Positions 1 to 9,266 of a stretch of DNA of 64,000 nucleotides are shown here, in pieces (the stretch's first letter is position 1; each line of letters starts with the position of its first letter). The stretch spans positions 1-64,000 of the forward strand of contig NZ_PSLQ01000009.1 in the NCBI RefSeq assembly GCF_040289685.1, given 5' to 3'. Both the position numbers and the translations under genes were made by a program. Under the pieces are notes generated by a model that did not search any database, had not been told where the DNA came from, and saw only the letters and a program-made list of their open reading frames with translations. Source of the DNA: Pyrinomonas sp040289685 (GTDB lineage: Bacteria; Acidobacteriota; Blastocatellia; Pyrinomonadales; Pyrinomonadaceae).

Positions 1-60
1 TGGCGGATGGGCTGCCGTCAACCAGCCTCGAAGCATCAACCGCTGGCGGTTAGGTGCAAG

Positions 61-80
61 CCCCCGAATTTATTCGGGGG
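61..80 (+). terminator. Hairpin, possible terminator of the gene left of the window
   Basis: CCCCCGAA and TTCGGGGG form a perfect 8-bp stem with a very short loop. It is followed by TTGTTG rather than a clean T run, so termination is plausible but not certain. It lies about 50 bases before the nucleotide-sugar dehydrogenase start. Confidence 0.45.
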
Positions 81-129
81 TTGTTGACCAGACATCGCCC
101 TTGCGAATTCCATTTTGAAACAATTCATC

Positions 130-1467
130 ATGATCAAAGAGAAGTTGATAGCTGCGATCGAAAAAAAGAGCGCGCGCGTTGGGGTCATCGGCCTCGGCTA
201 CGTCGGCTTGCCGCTGGCCGTAGAGTTCGCGCGCAAAGGCATTCACGCGCTTGGCTTTGAGGTTGACCGCCGCAAAGTCGAACGCATCAAGGCCGGCGAT
301 TCATACATCGGCGATGTGCCGTCAGCGATCTTAAGGGAAGTCGTCGAGGCCGGTCATCTGGATGCGACGACCGACTTCAATCAACTGCGCGATTGCGATT
401 GCATCATCATCTGCGTGCCGACGCCGCTCAGAAAGACCAAAGAGCCGGATATCTCCTACATCCTCGCCGCGAGCGAAGAGATCAAGCGCAATTTGCACCG
501 CGGACAACTGATCATCCTCGAATCGACGACCTATCCGGGCACGACCGACGAGGTCTTGCTTCCGGCTTTCGAGGAGACCGGCCTAAAGCTCGATCGAGAT
601 TTCCTGCTCGCCTTCAGTCCTGAAAGAGTCGATCCAGGCAATCCAAAATATCAAACGCACAACATCCCGAAGGTGGTCGGTGGCGTCAGCCCAGATTCGA
701 CTGAAGCGGCCGCAGCGCTTTACAGCCAGATCGTCAACGAAGTTCATCCCGTCAGCTCGGCGCGCGTAGCGGAAGCGGCCAAGCTCCTCGAAAACACTTT
801 CCGCGCTGTCAACATCGGCATGGCCAATGAGATGGCGCGCCTCTGTTACGCACTTGGCATCGACACATGGGAAGTGATTCGCGCTGCCGCGACCAAACCC
901 TTCGGCTTCATGCCGTTCTACCCCGGACCGGGAATAGGAGGGCACTGCATACCTTTGGATCCGCATTACCTTTCATGGAAAGCGCGGCAACACGGGTTCG
1001 AGTCGCGCTTCATCTCGCTGGCCGAAGAGGTCAACTCCCGCATGCCGGAGCACGTGGTCCAGCTCGTCATCGACGGGTTGAACGATGACCGCAAAGCGCT
1101 GAAGGGAGCGCGCATCCTTCTTCTCGGCGTCGCTTACAAGAAAGATGTCGACGACGTGCGCGAAAGCCCCGCCCTTTCGATCATCGATCGGCTGCGCGCC
1201 AAGGGCGCCGAGGTCCGCTACCACGATCCACACGTCGAAGAGGTCCGTTTCGATGACGCGCACACGCAAGCGGGCGGGGATCCGCTGCGCTCGGTGGCGC
1301 TGACGTCAGAAGAACTGGCAGCCGCCGATTGCGTCGTCATCGTTACCGATCACAGCAAGGTGGATTACAAGATGGTCGTCGAAAATGCGCGCTTGATCGT
1401 CGACACGCGAAACGCGCTTAACGGCGATCTGCGCCAGAAGGCTAAAGCGCGCGTCATCCGTTTGTGA
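130..1467 (+). CDS. UDP-sugar 6-dehydrogenase (WbpA/TviB/WecC type)
   Basis: It oxidises C6 of a UDP-N-acetylhexosamine to the uronic acid with two NAD+, supplying acidic sugars for surface polysaccharide. The N-terminal Rossmann motif GLGYVGLP is near residue 25, an ESTTYPGTT stretch follows, and the catalytic cysteine lies in GGHCIPLDP near residue 270. The C-terminal UDP-binding domain carries GVAYKKDVDDVRESP. The length (445 aa) is normal for the family. ATG at 130 is preferred over an in-frame TTG at 115; neither has a clear Shine-Dalgarno. The UDP-GlcNAc 2-epimerase directly downstream suggests the pair makes UDP-ManNAcA, or that the dehydrogenase acts on UDP-GlcNAc. Substrate is inferred. 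Confidence 0.9.
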   Translation: MIKEKLIAAIEKKSARVGVIGLGYVGLPLAVEFARKGIHALGFEVDRRKVERIKAGDSYIGDVPSAILREVVEAGHLDATTDFNQLRDCDCIIICVPTPLRKTKEPDISYILAASEEIKRNLHRGQLIILESTTYPGTTDEVLLPAFEETGLKLDRDFLLAFSPERVDPGNPKYQTHNIPKVVGGVSPDSTEAAAALYSQIVNEVHPVSSARVAEAAKLLENTFRAVNIGMANEMARLCYALGIDTWEVIRAAATKPFGFMPFYPGPGIGGHCIPLDPHYLSWKARQHGFESRFISLAEEVNSRMPEHVVQLVIDGLNDDRKALKGARILLLGVAYKKDVDDVRESPALSIIDRLRAKGAEVRYHDPHVEEVRFDDAHTQAGGDPLRSVALTSEELAAADCVVIVTDHSKVDYKMVVENARLIVDTRNALNGDLRQKAKARVIRL

Positions 1468-1494
1468 TCGTCTCGAGTGGGATTTTCGGCCCTC

Positions 1495-2598
1495 ATGCTC
1501 AAAACGATCGTCGTCGCTGGCGCGCGTCCGAACTTCATGAAAGTGGCGCCCATCGTGCGCGCGATGCGACGCCGCGCGCATGAATTCTCTTCGTTGCTGG
1601 TCCACACCGGGCAACACTACGACGCGCAGATGTCGGACGCTTTCTGGCGCGATCTAAAGCTTCCTGAACCGGACATCTACCTCGGCGTCGGATCGGGCAC
1701 GCACGCCGAACAGACAGCGGCCATCATGGTGCGCTTCGAGCCGGTCGTCGTGCGCGAACGCCCCGATTGGGTCATCGTCGTCGGCGATGTCAACTCCACG
1801 CTCGCATGCGCGCTCGTTTGCGCCAAACTCTGCGTCCGCGTCGCGCACGTCGAAGCCGGCCTTCGGAGCCACGACCGGACCATGCCGGAGGAGATCAATC
1901 GCCTGCTGACCGATCAGATCGCCGATCTGCTTTTGACCCCTTCGCCCGATGCCGATGAGAACTTACGACGCGAAGGCATCGCACCGGAAAAGATCAGATT
2001 CGTCGGCAACGTGATGATCGACTCGCTGCTGGATAATCTAGAACGAGCCGCTTCTTCCGACATCCGCCAACGTCTCGGATTGCGCGATTACGCGGTGGCG
2101 ACGTTGCATCGCCCGTCCAACGTTGATGATCCGCCGACGCTCGCCCGTCTGCTCGCCGCGTTCGACGAGATCGGAAGAAGAGTGCCCGTCGTCTTCCCGG
2201 TCCACCCGCGCACCAACGCGCGTCTTGCCGAGTTCGGTTTGAACGCCGCGTTCGACGTCAACCGTGTGCGCGTCATCCCGCCGCTCGGCTACCTGGATTT
2301 TCTTCATCTGCTGAGCGGCGCGCGCTTGGTCCTCACGGATTCTGGCGGCATTCAAGAAGAGACCACGGCTCTCGGCATCCCTTGTTTGACCTTGCGCGAG
2401 AACACGGAACGTCCGATCACTGTCGAGATGGGCACCAACAAAGTGGTTGGAACGGATGGCACGCGCATCATCGTCGAAGCTCTGCGCGCGCTCGAGGCGC
2501 GCCGCCACGTGGCGCGCTCTCTGCCGCCGTTGTGGGACGGACGAGCAGCGGAGCGCATCCTCGATGCTTTGCTTGAAGCATCCAAGATCACGCCTTAA
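1495..2598 (+). CDS. wecB: UDP-N-acetylglucosamine 2-epimerase (non-hydrolysing)
   Basis: It interconverts UDP-GlcNAc and UDP-ManNAc in the cytoplasm. The N-terminus VVAGARPNFMKVAP is the classic start of the family. HVEAGLRSHDRTMPEEINR (nucleotide/active-site loop) and LTDSGGIQEETTALGIP with CLTLRENTERP near the C-terminus are all present. ATG at 1495 fits homologues; a GTG at 1477 would add six residues. The gene starts 27 bases after the dehydrogenase stop, so the two are very probably co-transcribed and act in sequence on the same sugar nucleotide. The length (367 aa) is typical. Confidence 0.93.
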   Translation: MLKTIVVAGARPNFMKVAPIVRAMRRRAHEFSSLLVHTGQHYDAQMSDAFWRDLKLPEPDIYLGVGSGTHAEQTAAIMVRFEPVVVRERPDWVIVVGDVNSTLACALVCAKLCVRVAHVEAGLRSHDRTMPEEINRLLTDQIADLLLTPSPDADENLRREGIAPEKIRFVGNVMIDSLLDNLERAASSDIRQRLGLRDYAVATLHRPSNVDDPPTLARLLAAFDEIGRRVPVVFPVHPRTNARLAEFGLNAAFDVNRVRVIPPLGYLDFLHLLSGARLVLTDSGGIQEETTALGIPCLTLRENTERPITVEMGTNKVVGTDGTRIIVEALRALEARRHVARSLPPLWDGRAAERILDALLEASKITP

Positions 2599-2909
2599 GC
2601 TCGACTCGACCCGCCGGGGAAGATCGGATTTGAGCCGCGAGTCCCTTCGTCGAAGACGATGAAGAATCGTTCGCCAAAGGCCACATCTGAACCGAACTCA
2701 AACTTCATCGCGCGCGCCACGTGGCGGCGCGCACGTCATTTGAACGAGGCTCGACATTGTCCTCGCCATGTCCCGCCCGAGGTTTTCAGTAGCTCTCCGG
2801 TCATATCCGCACGCAGCCCGATTGCGTGCGGCCCGCACCGTAATTCGCCCATCGCTTGATTGCGCGTGACGGCTTGCTTCTTCACGCAACCAACGGGAAG
2901 ATTCTCAGT
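2599..2909. other. Intergenic stretch without recognisable gene
   Basis: I see no credible coding frame here. The only structure noticed is a perfect 12-bp palindrome, CGCCACGTGGCG at 2715-2726, inside a GC-rich run. It could be a protein-binding site or chance. Confidence 0.4.
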
Positions 2910-2918
2910 GTGAGTTTG

Positions 2919-5042
2919 ATGCGGCGAATTCGACGGGCCGTGCGCGGCGACGTGCCGTGGCAGGCGTTTGCGCTCGAAGCTTGGCGGCGGGCGAAGGCGC
3001 GCGCGTTCCTGCAGTTGGAGCGCATTGAACTGGCGCGTCGGCGCGAACGCGAAGCCCGCCTCGCGCCGGAGTTTCGGCGCCTTTCGGACGGCGCGCTGCT
3101 TGAATACTTCCGCGCGCGGCGCGCCCCCGCTTCGCTTCCCGGCATCGCCGTGGCCCCTCACGCCTATGCGCGGCTTTTCCCTCGAGAAGCGAAAGAGCTG
3201 ATCGCCGCAGCGCGGAGAATCGCGGAAGAACACCGCTGGCCGCTTCTCGGCTTCGGCAGCGTGCAATTAGAGCGCGAAGTAGATTGGCGGCGCTGCCCCG
3301 TATCGAAAGCGTCGTGGCCGCTCCTTTTCCACGCAGATGTCGAATGGGTGCGCAGCGATGGGGCCGACATTCGCGTCCTTTGGGAACTAAACCGTCTGGG
3401 CCACCTGCTGAAGCTCGCTTGTGCGTGGGGCGTCTCGCTCGACCAAAGGTGGAGCGAAGAATGCTGGCGGCAGATAACCGGTTGGCGTGCGGCCAATCCG
3501 ATGGGATACGGGCCGAACTGGACCTGTGCGATGGAAGTGGCGCTGCGTGCCGTCAATCTGCTCGCCGTCTTTGAACTGCTGCGCCGCGCGCCGAGCATGA
3601 CGCTCGAAAGATTGAAAATGATGCTCGCCCTCTTCGATGAACACGGCGCATATATCAGGCGAAATCTTGAGTTTTCGTATCTGGCGACGAGCAACCACTA
3701 CCTTGCCGATCTGGTCGGGCTATTGTGGCTTGGCACGCTTTTACCGGAATTGAGCGCGGCGCGCGATTGGCGCGATCTGGCCTTGCGGGAACTGCCAATC
3801 GAACTCGACAAGCAGATTCTCAACGATGGGGCCGACGATGAATCGTCTACAGGTTATCACCGCTTCGTGCTCGAAATGCTCCTCTATACGCTGCTGCTCT
3901 GTCGCGCCAACCGCATCGATTTGGGCGAAAGATTTGAAACGAAGTTGCGCGCCATGCTCGCCTACGTCCGCGCTTACTTGCGTCCCGATGGCCGCGCGCC
4001 GCTCATCGGCGACACCGACGGCGGGCAGTTCCTCCCCTTTCTGGACCGCGAAGCGGACGACCACGCATACCTTCTCGCCATCGGCGCAGTGGCGTTCGAT
4101 GCGCCGGGTCTCAAACTGTCGGATGAAGCGCCGGGCGAGCTGTTTTGGACCGGCGGCGAAGAAGCGGTTGCCCGTTTTCGCTCGCTTCCGTTGAGTTCTC
4201 CGCCCGCCTCTGCCGCCTTTCCCGACGCTGGCGTTTACATTCAACGGGCGCAGGACCGCTATCTTCTCTTCAATGCAACGCGCACAGGGTTGAGCGGACG
4301 CGGATCGCACGCGCACAATGATGCGTTGAGCATTGAAGTCAGCGTTTGCGGGAGGGTCTTCGTGCGCGATCCTGGAAGCTATGTCTATGGAGCCGATCTC
4401 GACGCGCGGCACGTGTTTCGCTCGACCGCCTTTCACTCGACCGTCCAAGTGGACGACGAAGAGCAGAACGAAATAGAGCGCCGGGCTCCCTTTGCGATCG
4501 GCGACCAAGCTCGCCCACGCCTCCTCCGCTGGGAAGCAAGCCCAGAGGCCGACCACCTCATCGCCGAGCACTACGGATACTGCCGACTTCCGCACCCGGT
4601 CACGCATCGGCGCGCTGTCTTTTTCGATAAGCGCAAGCTCTTCTGGCTGATCGAAGACGCGCTTCTTGGCACAGGACGACATCGCTTCAAGATCATCTTC
4701 CATTTCGATGCTGGACTCACCGTCGAACCGTTCGACGGCGCGGCCGTCGAAGCGCGAGATCATCGTCGGGGATCTTCGCTGCTCGTCGTCCCGCTGGACC
4801 TACGCCAAGCGCCTGCAATCGAATCGCGTTGGACTTCGCGCCACTACGGCGAGCGTCGCGCCTCGCAAGCGGCTGTGTGGACGCATACGGCCACCGTTCC
4901 GTTGCTCCTCTCCTGGGCGCTCATCCCCATTTGCGCTGAAGCCGATCGGCGCGCCGCAGAAGAGCTGATCGCGCGCTTGCATCGCGATCGCTTTTCCGTC
5001 TTAATGGAAGAGAACGCGCGCGACCTTCCGCGCGTCGAGTGA
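2919..5042 (+). CDS. Heparinase II/III family polysaccharide lyase-like protein
   Basis: It has the two-part layout of heparinase II/III proteins: an alpha-helical N-terminal half (GYGPNWTCAMEVALRAVNLL, then FSYLATSNHYLADLVGLL) and a beta-rich C-terminal half (SGRGSHAHNDALSIEV, DPGSYVYGAD, FRSTAFHST). The NHYLADL and HAHNDAL segments hold the conserved Asn/His/Tyr-type catalytic positions of the family. Such proteins are frequent in exopolysaccharide loci and may trim or release the polymer; the actual substrate is unknown. No signal peptide is evident. The start is uncertain: GTG 2910, TTG 2916 and ATG 2919 lie together, and a longer TTG start at 2856 looks unlikely. Confidence 0.8.
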   Translation: MRRIRRAVRGDVPWQAFALEAWRRAKARAFLQLERIELARRREREARLAPEFRRLSDGALLEYFRARRAPASLPGIAVAPHAYARLFPREAKELIAAARRIAEEHRWPLLGFGSVQLEREVDWRRCPVSKASWPLLFHADVEWVRSDGADIRVLWELNRLGHLLKLACAWGVSLDQRWSEECWRQITGWRAANPMGYGPNWTCAMEVALRAVNLLAVFELLRRAPSMTLERLKMMLALFDEHGAYIRRNLEFSYLATSNHYLADLVGLLWLGTLLPELSAARDWRDLALRELPIELDKQILNDGADDESSTGYHRFVLEMLLYTLLLCRANRIDLGERFETKLRAMLAYVRAYLRPDGRAPLIGDTDGGQFLPFLDREADDHAYLLAIGAVAFDAPGLKLSDEAPGELFWTGGEEAVARFRSLPLSSPPASAAFPDAGVYIQRAQDRYLLFNATRTGLSGRGSHAHNDALSIEVSVCGRVFVRDPGSYVYGADLDARHVFRSTAFHSTVQVDDEEQNEIERRAPFAIGDQARPRLLRWEASPEADHLIAEHYGYCRLPHPVTHRRAVFFDKRKLFWLIEDALLGTGRHRFKIIFHFDAGLTVEPFDGAAVEARDHRRGSSLLVVPLDLRQAPAIESRWTSRHYGERRASQAAVWTHTATVPLLLSWALIPICAEADRRAAEELIARLHRDRFSVLMEENARDLPRVE

Positions 5043-5188
5043 ACGCGGGGCACGCGGCGTTTCGTGCGAGCGCGTAGTGCGTAAGGCCAAGCGTGTGGCC
5101 CAGCGGAACGAAAACCGCAGTGGTCGGGTTTTCCCTTCAACCGGCGACGGCAGGTCGGCGCGTGAGTGGATTGACGTCTCGCTAGAAG

Positions 5189-7114
5189 ATGTGTGGGATC
5201 TGCGGAGTCTGGGAGTATTCGAGCGCGACGGGCGCGAAAGTGGAGGCGGCCACGCTCGAACGAATGCGCGACGCGATGAGCCATCGCGGGCCAGACGCGA
5301 GCGGCCTCATCTTGCTCGATGACGGCAGGCTCGGATTGGGCCACCGACGGCTATCGATCATCGACCCTTCCGCCGCTGGTCATCAACCGATGCGCGGTTG
5401 CGATCATCGCAACATATGGATCAGCTTCAACGGTGAGATCTACAACCACGCCGAACTTCGCGCGACGCTGGAAGCGCATGGTCATCGGTACCGTTCGCGC
5501 ACCGATACCGAGACGATACTTCATCTCTACGAAGAGCACGGAACCGAATTCGCGCGTATGATCGAGGGCGATTTCGCCATCGCCCTGTGGGACGGCGAGC
5601 GCGAGCGGCTCGTGCTGGCGCGCGACCCCTTGGGCGTCAAACCGCTCTACTTCCATCAACGCGATGGACGCCTCATCTTCGCCTCCGAGATCAAAGCGAT
5701 TCTGGCCCATCCGAAAGTCTCAACCGAGATGGACGACGAAGCGCTCGGAGAATACTTGACCTTTTTAGCCGTGCCTGCGCCGCGCACGCTTTTTGCCGGG
5801 ATAAGCAAACTGCCCGCAGGTCACATGCTCCTTTGCACGCGCGATGGAAGTTTGAAGATCGAACGTTACTGGGACGCCCTTCCACCGAACGCGCCGCCGA
5901 AGTTGACCGAAGAAGAACACGCGGCGGAGATCTTGCGCTTGTTGCGCGCATCCATCAAAAAAAGGATGATGTCGGATGTCCCCTTCGGCGTCTTTCTCTC
6001 CGGCGGCGTCGACTCATCGGCCAACGTCGCTTTGATGGCTGAAGAGATGACGCAGCCGGTGCGCACCTTCACCGTCGGCTTTTGCGATGACGACGCATTG
6101 AACGAGCTTGCGCAAGCGCGACACGTCGCGCAACTTTTCGCCACGGATCATCACGAGATCCTCATCGGCTATAAAGAGATGACTGAGTTTCTGCCGCGCC
6201 TCGTCTTTCACCAAGATGAGCCGATCGCAGATCCGGTTTGCGTTCCGCTCTATTACGTCGCGCAACTTGCGCGCGCTTCGGGCACCGCGGTCGTCCAAGT
6301 CGGCGAAGGCTCGGACGAAATCTTCTGCGGTTACACGAACTACCGTCGCCATCTGCGAATTCACGAAAGATTCTGGCGGCGCGCCGAAAGGTTGCCGCGC
6401 GCCATCAAGCGCGCGATCTCGACTTTGGCGCTTCCGGCGTTGGAAGCGACAGGGGTGAATCCATTGGGCGCGGAGATCATCCGTCGTTTCGGCGCTGGCG
6501 ATCCCCTGTTCTGGGGCGGAGCGGTCGTCTTTGACGAAAGGAGCAAAGCGCGGCTGCTCAAAAATCATCCCTCAAGCGAAGGAGGCACGCGGCGGACGGT
6601 GCTCGCGCATTTAACGCGCATTGCCGAAGAACGCCCACAGTCGGATTTTCTCGCGCGCTTGACCTATCTCGAACTGAAAGTGCGGCTGCCCGAACTGCTC
6701 CTGATGCGCGTTGACAAGATCACGATGGCGACCTCGGTCGAAGCGCGCGTTCCTTTTCTCGATCAACATCTGGTCGAACACGCGCTGAGCGTTCCGCAAA
6801 ACTTGAAGATCGTCGGCGAAAACGGCAAATGGATCTTGAAACGGGCGCTTGAAAAGGTCCTGCCGGCAGAGATCCTCTGGCAACGAAAGCGCGGATTCGG
6901 TGCACCGGTAAGCACGTGGCTGAGAGACGATGCGACCGAACTGCTGGACCAACATCTGCTCGGTTCGTCACTGCGCCGACGGCGGCTATTCGATTATTCC
7001 TTCATCGCACGCCTCATCGACGAACATCGTCGCGGCGCGCGCGATTGGGGTTTCCATCTCTGGTGCCTGCTCAACTTCAGCTTGTGGTACGAACGATGGA
7101 TCGAGCCGAGCTAG
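5189..7114 (+). CDS. asnB: Asparagine synthase (glutamine-hydrolysing) family amidotransferase
   Basis: Met is followed directly by the catalytic Cys2 (MCGICG), so the N-terminal class-II glutaminase domain is intact. The second half has the PP-loop LSGGVDSSANVAL and the synthetase segment EGSDEIFCGYTNY. At 641 aa it matches the AsnB/exosortase-locus amidotransferase group rather than the shorter AsnA. In polysaccharide loci these enzymes often amidate a sugar acid or another carboxylate, so general asparagine supply and glycan modification are both possible. Its 3' end overlaps the flippase start by 19 bases, which implies coupled translation. Confidence 0.88.
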   Translation: MCGICGVWEYSSATGAKVEAATLERMRDAMSHRGPDASGLILLDDGRLGLGHRRLSIIDPSAAGHQPMRGCDHRNIWISFNGEIYNHAELRATLEAHGHRYRSRTDTETILHLYEEHGTEFARMIEGDFAIALWDGERERLVLARDPLGVKPLYFHQRDGRLIFASEIKAILAHPKVSTEMDDEALGEYLTFLAVPAPRTLFAGISKLPAGHMLLCTRDGSLKIERYWDALPPNAPPKLTEEEHAAEILRLLRASIKKRMMSDVPFGVFLSGGVDSSANVALMAEEMTQPVRTFTVGFCDDDALNELAQARHVAQLFATDHHEILIGYKEMTEFLPRLVFHQDEPIADPVCVPLYYVAQLARASGTAVVQVGEGSDEIFCGYTNYRRHLRIHERFWRRAERLPRAIKRAISTLALPALEATGVNPLGAEIIRRFGAGDPLFWGGAVVFDERSKARLLKNHPSSEGGTRRTVLAHLTRIAEERPQSDFLARLTYLELKVRLPELLLMRVDKITMATSVEARVPFLDQHLVEHALSVPQNLKIVGENGKWILKRALEKVLPAEILWQRKRGFGAPVSTWLRDDATELLDQHLLGSSLRRRRLFDYSFIARLIDEHRRGARDWGFHLWCLLNFSLWYERWIEPS

Positions 7115-8472
7115 AGCGAGCGGCAGATGATCCGCTGCCGCCCGATGGGGCGCGGCCCACGACTTTCGCGCGCGGCGCGGCGCTCACCTTTGCGACGCGT
7201 TTCGCGATGGCGCTCAATAGTTTCTTCGTCGGCATCATCGTCGCCCGCCATCTCGGCCCAGCGGGACTCGGCATCTACACCGTGCTCAACGCCATCAACA
7301 GCAACGCCGCACAGTTTGGCGTCGCCGGTCCGGCGGCAGCGGCGACCTATTACGTCGCGCGTGATCGTCGGTGGCTTGCACCCACCTTCGCCAACGCGAT
7401 CCTGTACTCTTTCTCCATCGGCGGCGCGTTGGCCGTAAGCATCCTCCTTTGGGCGATTGCGACGCCGAGCTTCTTCGGGACGATTCCGCCTGCGCTCTTG
7501 AGCCTGGCCGTCATCGCCATCCCGTTTCAAATCTTCACGCTGCTCGCGCTGAACCTTTTCCTCGCCATCGGACGCATCGAGCGCTACAGCCTGCTCGACT
7601 TATTAGGCCAGTCCGCCCTTCTCCTCAACGCGCTCTTGGCGCTGGCGCTCTTCCAAGCAGGGTTGATGACGCTCGTCTTTTTGAACACGCTGGCCGTCGT
7701 CACCACCGCCCTGTTCGTCGCCGCGCTGCTTTGGCGACAACTCGATCGGCATGAACGCGCGCGCTGGAAGCCTGATCTGGCGCTCCTTGGTCGCATGGCA
7801 CGCTACGGGGCGAAATATCATGCCTTGATGATCGCTTCGACCTTGGTCTTGCGCGCCGATCTGTTTATCGTCAACTGGCTGCGCGGAGCAGCCGAGGCGG
7901 GCATCTATGGGGTCGCTTCGCAAATGGCGCTGCTGTTGCTCATGCTCCCTAACGTCATCGGTTCTCTTCTTTTCCCGCGCATCGCCGCGGCGCAAGATGC
8001 ATCGGGCCACATGGCAGCGACGACGAGCAGAAACATCGCGTTCATCATGTTCATCATTTGCCTCGGTTCTGTTCCTGTCAGCCTGTTGCTGCCATACGCT
8101 TACGGCGCGGAGTTTCGCGCTTCGGTCGCGCAGTTCTGGTTGCTGTTGCCCGGCGCCTATTTGCTCGGCTTGGAGATGGTTCTGGTCCAGCATTTCGTCG
8201 GGCTGGGACTGCCGCGTGCCATTCCGCTCTTCTGGCTCGCCACGCTCGGCGTCAATCTCGCGCTCAATTTGCTGCTCGTCCCGCGATGGGGGGCGTTGGG
8301 CGCAGCCGCTTCTTCGACCGTGAGCTACGCGTTCATCTTCTTTCTCGTTGCGCTCTATTTCCACCGCCACACGGGGCTACCTTTCGGCGAAATCCTCTTG
8401 CTGCGTCGCCGCGAACTCGTGCGTTTGATCGGCAGCGCGCGTCAGCGCCTCTTTTCCTTGGCGAAGGCGTAG
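7096..8472 (+). CDS. Polysaccharide/oligosaccharide flippase (Wzx/PST, MATE-like)
   Basis: This is a 458-residue polytopic membrane protein with about 12-14 hydrophobic segments. The first follows FARGAALTFATRFAMALNSFFVGIIVAR, and the GPAGLGIYTVLNA segment is the typical start of the oligosaccharide flippase family. It would move lipid-linked repeat units across the inner membrane. ATG at 7096 is chosen because it begins inside the asnB 3' end, which fits an operon; a start further upstream would add a basic non-membrane stretch. The 3' end overlaps the convergent FkbM methyltransferase by 31 bases. Confidence 0.85.
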   Translation: MDRAELERAADDPLPPDGARPTTFARGAALTFATRFAMALNSFFVGIIVARHLGPAGLGIYTVLNAINSNAAQFGVAGPAAAATYYVARDRRWLAPTFANAILYSFSIGGALAVSILLWAIATPSFFGTIPPALLSLAVIAIPFQIFTLLALNLFLAIGRIERYSLLDLLGQSALLLNALLALALFQAGLMTLVFLNTLAVVTTALFVAALLWRQLDRHERARWKPDLALLGRMARYGAKYHALMIASTLVLRADLFIVNWLRGAAEAGIYGVASQMALLLLMLPNVIGSLLFPRIAAAQDASGHMAATTSRNIAFIMFIICLGSVPVSLLLPYAYGAEFRASVAQFWLLLPGAYLLGLEMVLVQHFVGLGLPRAIPLFWLATLGVNLALNLLLVPRWGALGAAASSTVSYAFIFFLVALYFHRHTGLPFGEILLLRRRELVRLIGSARQRLFSLAKA

Positions 8473-9266
8473 TTCGCTTCGGCGAAACGCTCGCGCAGAA
8501 CGTAGCCTTGTTTCGACAACAGCGCGATCGCGACGTCCACGTTGCCGCCGAAGAGCTCGACCAACAGCAGACACTGGTTGCTCTCCAGAAATTCGGTCAT
8601 GCCACGCAAAACTTCCAGCTCGTGCCCCTCGACATCTATCTTGACGACGACCCTTTCGCCGCGAAGAGGCAGCAGCCGGTCCAGCCTGCTGGTTCGGACG
8701 ACTGTGGCGCTAGTCGCGTGGCGAGCGGCGTTGAAATGAAGCGAATGGGTTCCGAGGTTGCGCTTTCCAGCATCGAAATCTTTCGGCTCGTCGCTTCGAT
8801 GCAACACAGCCTCTCCTTCGCTTGATGAAAGCGCCAGGTCATACAGCTCCACCTTTCGGTCCAGATCGTTGAGCAGCAAGTTGGCCACCAACTGCGCTCG
8901 ACTTCGCGCGTCTGGCTCGAAGGCGAAAACGCGTTCGATCGCCGGACAAGAACCGAGCGCCACGGTGTGAACGCCGATGTTCGCACCGACATCGACGAAG
9001 TGCGTATAGCCTTGTTCTTCGATGGCGCAGCGCAGCGCGCGAATCGTTTCGGCTTCGTAAGAGCCTTCGAGAAAAAGTCGGCTATCGATGTAGCTTGCAA
9101 GGTCCAGCAGGAAGAGATTCCCCCAAAGATCACGCCCGAGTTCCCATCCAGCGACCCGTCGCATGGCGAAAGCGACGAGCCGCTCGCGCCCTCGTTTGAA
9201 TTTGAAGCCGCGCACGAGCAACTTCAGCGAGCGATTGAGCAGCGCCTGTTGAGCGCTTGACGGCAT
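8442..9266 (-). CDS. FkbM family SAM-dependent methyltransferase
   Basis: The SAM-binding motif HFVDVGANIGVHTVAL lies near residue 90. A second family signature, VVVKIDVEGHELEVLRGM, lies near residue 215. FkbM enzymes O-methylate hydroxyls, commonly on sugars of surface glycans. ATG at 9266 was chosen because it matches the conserved length and produces only a 43-base overlap with the upstream glycosyltransferase; a longer upstream frame has arginine-rich sequence typical of an out-of-frame shadow. It is translated leftward and meets the flippase gene tail to tail. Confidence 0.85.
   Translation of the reverse strand: MPSSAQQALLNRSLKLLVRGFKFKRGRERLVAFAMRRVAGWELGRDLWGNLFLLDLASYIDSRLFLEGSYEAETIRALRCAIEEQGYTHFVDVGANIGVHTVALGSCPAIERVFAFEPDARSRAQLVANLLLNDLDRKVELYDLALSSSEGEAVLHRSDEPKDFDAGKRNLGTHSLHFNAARHATSATVVRTSRLDRLLPLRGERVVVKIDVEGHELEVLRGMTEFLESNQCLLLVELFGGNVDVAIALLSKQGYVLRERFAEANYAFAKEKRR

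Noticed and set aside
2659..2859. Short plus-strand frame before the heparinase gene
   Set aside because: Sequence composition is typical of a shadow frame and it has no Shine-Dalgarno or recognisable motif.
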